From Zygaena filipendulae (Eukaryota; Arthropoda; Insecta; Lepidoptera; Zygaenidae), in assembly GCA_907165275.2 (NCBI GenBank), contig OU015655.1, positions 8,196,501-8,260,500 of the forward strand: 64,000 nt of DNA, read 5' to 3'. Shown here in pieces: positions 58,301 to 64,000 of this stretch (position 1 is its first letter; every line of letters starts with the position of its first letter). Position numbers and translations under genes: made by a program. The notes beneath the pieces are model-generated. The model did not search any database and was not told the DNA's origin. It saw only the letters and a program-made list of their open reading frames with translations.

Positions 58301-61300
58301 AGGCCATGTCGTCCAGCTCTTGTATAGGGCTTCTTGTTTTAAGGTAAGTTATCGTAAATTCTGTATAATTATTATTAATTTTTTCGCCACGACCTCAAAA
58401 TCTATACCTATAAACTATTATTATGTATTATTATATACTATGTAACGCTGGAGATCACTAGTGAGTGTTTTTCAAGTCATAGTTTTATTGTAGTTAAGAA
58501 AGATACAGTTAAATTGTTGGACAAAGACCTAACGCCTCAATCGGTCTTCAATCTTGTAGTCATCCTATCTTGTAATAGATCCGGCTACACTTAATTGTTT
58601 GTTAAATAATATTGAAATACATACATATACGTATTACGCATGTATTCGGAATGCCTGATATTTTATGAAACCCTGAAAATTCTTGAAGGATTAAACTATA
58701 TTTATAATATTATGTGTATATAACTACATAATATTATGGCTCATAATCTTCGACCACGCCGTCACTTAACATCAAGTAAGTGTGTAAAACGCCTAGCTTG
58801 TCAATCATTACCAAAAATATTTTACTGTCTCCAAGAATTTCGAATAGAATAAAGAATGACAGTTTAAACATGTTTGGTGAAGTCCCCGTCTTGTGTTTTA
58901 TTAACCCGCCAGGTATCAAAGCGCGAATGTGATTCATCGTTGATGCAACTGAAAGAGGAGTTTCGCACGTACGAGTCATTGCGTCGCGAGCACGACGCCC
59001 AGATAGTTCAGATAGCGACAGAGGGCGGTTTGAGGATCGCGCCCGACCAGTGGAGCGCCCTACTCTACGGCGACACGGCGCACAAGAGCCACATGCAGAG
59101 CATCATAGACAAGCTGCAGACTCCGCAGTCGTTCTCGCAATCGCTGCAAGAGCTGTTCATAGCGTTGCAGAGGACGGGCGATCCGGCCAATTTGGTCACG
59201 ATGAGTTTGCATCTCGAATGTCTCGCCAATATTGATGCTAGTCCAGGTAATCATATCACACTACACAAATGTTTGATTCTCGAGTTGCCTGCAGTTTCCA
59301 CCGGTGAATGTACCTAGAGGAATCCCCAATTCCTCTTGAAATTCCGCAATGTTCAGTGCGGCATCAAAAATAAAAAAGTACATAAATATTTATCTAGATC
59401 TGTGTTTACTAAGTAGTGGTTGAGATCTAACTTTTACGTATAAGGCATACTCCAATACTTACATATATTTATTGCTGATTTCACCCATATTAATTTCTGT
59501 ATTCCCTCAGATAATAATATGTGTGACAAATTTAGTCCAAATCCATTCACCCATATAGTAACAGACTGTCGTATGAATCTTTACACTGTGATAGTTTGAT
59601 GGATGATCAACCTTTATTTGATTATTAGTTCACTCTTGTTGGTTATCGTAGTTATGACGCAATTCGGTTGTTATTCAATTATTTTTATTATTTATAGTAG
59701 TTTAAAAAAAGATAAAAGATAAAAGAACATGTTCTGCGTGCTATTTATCACGTCTAAGCATACTAACAATAAAATAAATCCATCAAACTATCACGGTGTA
59801 AAGATTCGTACCACAATCTGTTACTTTGCAAGAAGGACAACCGAGTGATACTTAAGTGAATACAAAATAAAATGTAACACCTACCACACAGATGTAAAAA
59901 GTCCCACGTGGCAACAACTGAGAGTGGTGATGACATCTCTGAAGGAAGTGGTCTCTGGCCTCATCCACTTTTTGCAACAGCAAGCGTCGGGCCGAGACTC
60001 GAACCACAACCAAAAACATGTCGCACCGGACAGATGCCCCGAACCGTCGACCAGTGAGTTCTTGCTTATTCTAATATGGGCGATACACGTATTAATTATG
60101 CACGTTTGTTAGCCTATATCAGTGTTTTTTCAACTTTTTCATGACACTACCCCTTTAGTATGGAATAATATCTCACGAACCCCGAGATTTTTTTTTTTCA
60201 TGATTTTCACTATGTTACTAATATTCAATCCATACAATCTATATTTCTAAACTTCTTTTATTAAGGTAGTTTTAAACAGAGGCTTCGCGACTCCCCAGGA
60301 GGTCGAGACCCACACGTTGAAAAACACTAGACTAATTCTTTTTTTATCTATAAAATTAGTGAGTATCAAACTCTACATACAAATCTTATAGGGGGGTTAT
60401 ATCTATTGTTTTTACGCATCTTATTAACTTCACAACGGATATATTGTAGTGCCTGTTAACTTTCAAAGTATATAGTGTATACATAAAATGTATTTTATGT
60501 ACTTACACAGATCACAAAATATCTATAGAAGTTCAAACGTAGATTTCCCCAAACAACTTTTAGGAATGGGAAACAGTATTCAAGTGTTCTTAGAACAACG
60601 GACGCATTCAAAATATACTAAGAACATCTTTATCAAATCAAATCAAATCAAATATAAATTCTGCTGTTCTGGCTTTTATTGTATAAATGAGTTTTGAAAT
60701 ACCGTACAGCTATTTTTCTTACAATAACTGGTCGGATTGTTCGTGATGGGTTTGCAATCATTGGCACATGCACAGGTCAGTTGTCACCGCAGACTTCGGC
60801 GTCGACTCCCACGCATACTAAGTACAAGGTGTCGATGTGCCGGGACGCGGCCACCAGGTCATTCTGTCCGCGAGGGAACGCATGCACCTTCGCGCACTCC
60901 GAAGAAGAACTTGAGAGGTACGCACTCCGGTTTATACACTCTTTTACTAACACGCTTATATTCGTTTTACATGTAAATAACAATGTCATAAAATCTTAGA
61001 TGTCAATTTTAACCAACTTCTAATTGTTCGTCTTCTTCTTCAAATCAAAATGAGAATTTTTATATAAACGAGCAACAAATCACAGCGACAAATTGCCAGA
61101 CAGATTGCACTGTGAGTAGGCGCTATAATCGCAAAATTCTACTAAAGTTGGTCACACTGGTCTATAACAGGTACCGTGTCGTGCCGATCACGAGCCACGG
61201 CGCAACGAACGGCAATTACACGTACATGGCGGCGCTGCCCTCGCCGATGCCGCTCCCGCTCACGCTGCCGCTGCCGCCACCGCTGCCGCTGCCGCCCATG

Positions 61301-63924
61301 CCGATGTACCAGCGCTACCCGCTGCCGCCGCCGCCGCCGCCTCCGCCCCATCCCCACATGGACAACTACAACGTACCATGTTAGTGTCACACTTCTTCTT
61401 CGTCGGTACACTCTTAGTTGGGTTGTTAGTTATGGCTCTTTGTTCTCATATAATTTATTACAATTTATGATTATAGTAGAAACTAGTATTATATAACTTT
61501 AAACTGACACCGCGCTACTGAGGAACTTGTTGCGAAGCTTCTTCTCTTCCGCTATAGAACTAGGAAGCTGTAGAGGGCAAATATTTTATGGGTGCTGTTA
61601 TAATAATAAATGTAATTTTTAATTTTATTGACGTCAAAAAGAGACACATTATGGACCAACTATGAATAAAATTATTTGACTTTGACTTGGCCGAGAGGTC
61701 TTGGTCAATATGTAGGTATAACTGCAACGTTTCTTTAACCTGTCTTATCCTCATAAGATTACCTACCTAGATTACGTAATTTCTTTACAAATTTAAAAAT
61801 GATTAGGTAATTGTTAATTATATCACAATCAGAAAATCCATGTTAATTTTATTTTCGTTTCTTAATAGCAATGCCAGCGATGCCTCATAATATGACGCCG
61901 GAAATGCTCCACAATCCCGAAAACCAACACAGTATAGAAGGTATTCAATCCAGGTAAACGAAAAGTTGTATTTGTTTAATCAATTGTTATTATAAACTAG
62001 CTGTGCCCCGCGGTTTCACCCGCGTGAGTTTCGGAATTCCCGCAAAAACTCCGAACTTTTCACCATTTAAACCTTCCCTGTACTTCCACGAATGTTTCAA
62101 GATCAAAATTAGCCAAATCGGTCCAGCCATTCTCGAGTTTTAGCGAGACTAACGTATAGCAATTTATTTTTATAAACAACGTGTTAATGAATAAGTGAAA
62201 ACCTGATACACCTCATTTAAAAAAATAAACAATAATATGATTTAAATATATTTTATGTCGAAAAGATTTATACTTTAAAAGTTATTCAACATTAGTTTGG
62301 AGGAGACCTATCTACGAAATTCCAAGCGCTACGCCCGCGCCTACCGGTTCGATTTTTTTCGCTGCGGGCGGCGTACGCGCAAAATATTGTATTATAAATA
62401 ACTTAGACAAGGGCTAGTAAAAATGAAAAAATATAACCTAAATTAAAATTTGTGCAATCAATTCGCTAGTTGATTCTGTGCAAACTACCATCTAGTTTTC
62501 AGTTAATTCATTAACACGTTGTATTAAAATTACTTGTTGTATTGTATTAAAGATTAGTGTATGTTCCTGCTAGCTAGTAATTATTAAGGAATTGTTGTCG
62601 CGCTCTTGCTTTTTCGTTATAGTTTTTTAATTTGTCATTTTATTTCCATGGACCGATTGCGATGGAACAAAGCCTACGTTTTCAATTTGGAATAGTAGCA
62701 ACTGAACAGATTTTCATGCGGTTTTTACCAATAGATAGAGTGATTCATGAGGAAGATTACATTTATAGTTTTTCCTAGAATTCCCTCAGGAACTCCGAAA
62801 TTACTGTGGGTAAAACCTCCGGGGATAGCTCACTTAGTATAATATGTTAAAAATAGAACCTTTTATCAACTTTTATAATTTTAATTTTTAAATAATATTT
62901 GTTACAGCAATTACCCAAATCAAATACTCCACAATCAAGCGCCGCCTCTGAATTTAAACCAGAACGGCATAATGGTTCCCATCGCCGATCGTTCCTACTA
63001 CGATTCGTTCACTGGTGCTATGGAGCCAACGAATAACCTGCAGTATCCGAGGGCTGAATACAGCAGTCCCGTGTACCAAGGGTCTAATTCGAGTGTGTTG
63101 GTCAGCTATCAGAGTCAGGAGCAAAGCATGCCGCCAGCGATGTCGACGAATATGTTAGTGCCTGTCCAACACGAGCCGCAGAGAGACAGAAGTCCCTATT
63201 CATTCGATGATCGTAAGTAAAAGGAGACGTTTACCTTTAGCGTGCAGTATCTTTCTCGGAGCTCTTGGTGGACACTAAAGCAATTGCTCGTAACATCATA
63301 TCCACCAATGGGTGTGAATTTATTTTATATCTATCTAGATTTACAATTGGCTACTTGACAACTTTTTTTTAGTCCGTCGTTTAGATTAATAAAAAATGTT
63401 GGACACGTATTTTTTCTTTTTTTACGTAATCATAAATAACAGCGATATATGTAGTATTTTACAGCGATGTATGAGTTATAATTTCCCGGCGCAGTTTGTA
63501 TGAGGCTTATACCGAATAATGACGTCACAAGCCCCCCACCCTAAACTTTAATGCACTTTATCTATATTTATTTTTATTAATTTGAAAAAGCAAGAAATAC
63601 GTGTCTATTATTTTTTTATTTTCTAACTGACGGACTAATTAGAATTTCGATTTTCATACCCCGGAAAATACCCAATTTCATATCTACACGAAAAATAAAT
63701 TGCCACTTTCGACTCCTGTCAAATAAAACTCTAGTTTCCTCACTATATTAATATGATGTGAATAAAACATTATTTTTCTGACAAGCGACGTTTGCGCAAA
63801 GACTAATTTTTATATTTTGTTTGCTTATGAAGTGCCCGGGGAATTGTTGCCAAACTGCCAGCGGGGATTTGCTACTATGCAGGGAGAAAGAAGATCCGAG
63901 CCCACGTGGCCACCTTCTAATGAT
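52359..63924 (+). CDS. roq: Roquin (RC3H family) RING / ROQ / CCCH RNA-binding protein, 3' partial
   Basis: Twelve coding exons: 52359-52520, 53172-53364, 54794-54954, 57670-57807, 58236-58343, 58913-59246, 59892-60053, 60776-60917, 61171-61379, 61869-61953, 62908-63212 and 63833-63924. The joined frame is open for 697 codons and leaves the window in phase 0. The start ATG gives [17 protein letters not shown], the conserved Roquin N-terminus; a ttatag acceptor 2 nt upstream implies a 5'-UTR intron. The RING finger has C14, C17, C33, H35, C38, C41, C50 and the Roquin-type D53. The ROQ region (about residues 119-366) contains [48 protein letters not shown] and [14 protein letters not shown]. 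The CCCH finger is C441-x8-C450-x5-C456-x3-H460. A Pro/Leu-rich stretch (467-537) and a low-complexity tail follow. Family role: binds constitutive-decay stem-loops in mRNA and recruits deadenylases. Mobile elements crowd the introns but do not break exons. Exons 9-12 are diverged and least certain. Confidence 0.93.
52521..53171 (+). other. Roquin intron 1 with Helitron remnants
   Basis: Holds a degraded Helitron in + orientation at about 52895-53110: the phrase GAACGGATTTTGATAAAATT, then two copies of a CCCGCGGGAACTCCG-type block, with no clean CTAG end. The second block ends only about 60 bp before the exon 2 acceptor, so the insertion lies very close to the splice site. A short open frame at 52662-52859 overlaps it and shows no recognisable protein. 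Confidence 0.6.
54000..54440 (-). mobile_element. Non-LTR retrotransposon 3' end fragment in Roquin intron 2
   Basis: Starts with a T-rich run and ctttattgcacaaaaaat, then the phrase ggcggtcttatcccatag and gatctcttccagacaacc. The same phrase (ggcggtcttatcgctcagag, then tcttacagacaacc) occurs at 25910-25940. These are shared 3'-UTR sequences of a dispersed retroelement read on the minus strand. No coding part remains. A short Helitron 3' end follows at about 54450-54510. Confidence 0.5.
54449..54515 (-). mobile_element. Helitron 3' end in Roquin intron 2
   Basis: ACTAGTTGTTCCCTGCGACT, tcacacgcggtaatttttga and cccgcgagaattctgggata. It is followed by cctccttctttttggaagtc, the terminus of a different repeat family. 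Confidence 0.5.
55250..56295. mobile_element. Palindromic CRE-type MITE split by a LINE (copy 8)
   Basis: The left part (55250-55306) has the outer end aataggcttgtttccgggg and ttagtccgtcttgtagatta. The right part (56100-56280) resumes with attaataaaaaatattggac and ends in ctacaagacggactaa. Removing the LINE plus one target copy would join the two halves into a continuous element. The central CRE palindrome is degraded here (gtgccgtcacgcg). Confidence 0.7.
55307..56099 (+). mobile_element. Truncated LINE (Jockey-like reverse transcriptase C-terminus) inserted in a MITE
   Basis: The open frame from 55310 contains [11 protein letters not shown], then [20 protein letters not shown] and LQRRRAIRD, the conserved C-terminal pattern of Jockey/CR1-type reverse transcriptases (LDSKLTF ... 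LVRSxLEYASxVWNP ... RR). A second open frame at 55682-55870 continues the C-terminus after a frame break. The 3' end is an AT-rich run (aaataaaataaaataaat). The element is flanked on both sides by ATTAATA (55300-55306 and 56100-56106), which I read as the target-site duplication. It is 5'-truncated and non-autonomous, and lies in Roquin intron 3. Confidence 0.75.
56426..56598. repeat. Direct repeat of about 77 bp, 95-bp offset
   Basis: aaaacaatcgagtacttttg through caagacaccttttacattag occurs at 56426 and again at 56521 with no visible differences over most of its length. It lies in Roquin intron 3. Confidence 0.85.
59567..59825. mobile_element. Terminal-inverted-repeat MITE in Roquin intron 6
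   Basis: The left end AGTAACAGACTGTCGTATGA, then atctttacactgtgatagtt, is mirrored by the right end aactatcacggtgtaaagat, tcgtaccacaatctgttact. The terminal inverted repeats are about 45 bp with a few mismatches. The internal part is AT-rich without coding sequence. It lies 67 bp upstream of exon 7. Confidence 0.75.
61996..62165 (-). mobile_element. Helitron in Roquin intron 10
   Basis: ACTAGCTGTGCCCCGCGGTT, tcacccgcgtgagtttcgga, and ccaaatcggtccagccattc. The CTAG/T end is intact; it starts 43 bp after exon 10. Confidence 0.7.
62180..62400 (-). repeat. GC-cored dispersed repeat (copy 2) in Roquin intron 10
   Basis: The inverted counterpart of 6425-6620: gtttggaggagacctatcta, ccaagcgctacgcccgcgcc, ctgcgggcggcgtacgcgca and an AT-rich edge. 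The word attcattaacacgttg at 62505-62525 belongs to the same flank. Confidence 0.65.
62715..62840 (+). mobile_element. Degraded Helitron in Roquin intron 10
   Basis: atagatagagtgattcatga, tttttcctagaattccctca and actgtgggtaaaacctccgg follow the order of the copy at 340-490. The end reads gatagctca rather than CTAG. Confidence 0.5.
63370..63660. mobile_element. Palindromic CRE-type MITE (copy 9) in Roquin intron 11
   Basis: agtccgtcgtttagatta at the left and ctaactgacggactaatt at the right. The core keeps one perfect TGACGTCA (about 63522) and cccccaccctaaacttta. It is about 160 bp from both flanking exons, which are intact. Confidence 0.78.
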
Positions 63925-64000
63925 GTAAGCATTTTGTGTAGTAGGTACATATTGTTTAGTGCATAACTCATTAGACCTTTATCGATCTGATCCTTTCAAA

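Noticed and set aside
61142..61496. Arg/His-rich frames over Roquin exon 9
   Set aside because: Shadow frames of the CCG-rich proline codons.

Overview
This window looks like nuclear DNA from an insect, most likely a moth or butterfly. It is AT-rich, has spliced genes with GT-AG introns, and carries a dense load of short transposable elements. Many of these are Helitrons of a type I associate with Lepidoptera (TC start, GC hairpin near the 3' end, CTAG end inserted before T). The organism call rests on repeat style and protein family content, not on a database match. There are no tRNA, rRNA, CRISPR or bacterial features.

Layout. 1-38 kb is gene-poor and repeat-rich. By eye it is strewn with TAGGTA/TACCTA words. 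It holds many Helitron copies, copies of a repeat family ending in a GAAGTCGG-type terminus, non-LTR retrotransposon 3' ends, a 192-bp tandem duplication, one 481-bp foldback element, a PIF/Harbinger-like remnant with a MADF fragment (about 36.9-37.2 kb), and one or two GC-rich candidate exons of an unidentified gene (9.9-10.2 kb and 16.5 kb). 39.6-48.2 kb holds two genes of the TMEM9 family (endolysosomal single-pass membrane proteins) in tail-to-tail orientation: a full-length copy on + (187 aa) and a diverged copy on - (150 aa) that lacks the conserved C-terminal block. 52.3-64.0 kb holds most of a Roquin (RC3H) gene on +. Twelve coding exons (697 codons) encode the RING finger, the ROQ RNA-binding region, the CCCH zinc finger and the start of the Pro-rich C-terminal part. 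The gene continues past the right edge.

Three patterns stand out beyond the ordinary gene annotation. First, a palindromic MITE family starts and ends in AGTCCGTC/GACGGACT, and most copies carry one or two perfect TGACGTCA (CRE/ATF) palindromes in the centre. About nine copies lie here, several between the TMEM9 genes and in Roquin introns. Second, the TMEM9 pair differs in one intron and in the presence of the C-terminal tail. Third, there are several large foldback structures. I see no evidence of an entirely new enzymatic system. The TMEM9 paralogue and the CRE-bearing MITE are the best candidates for follow-up.
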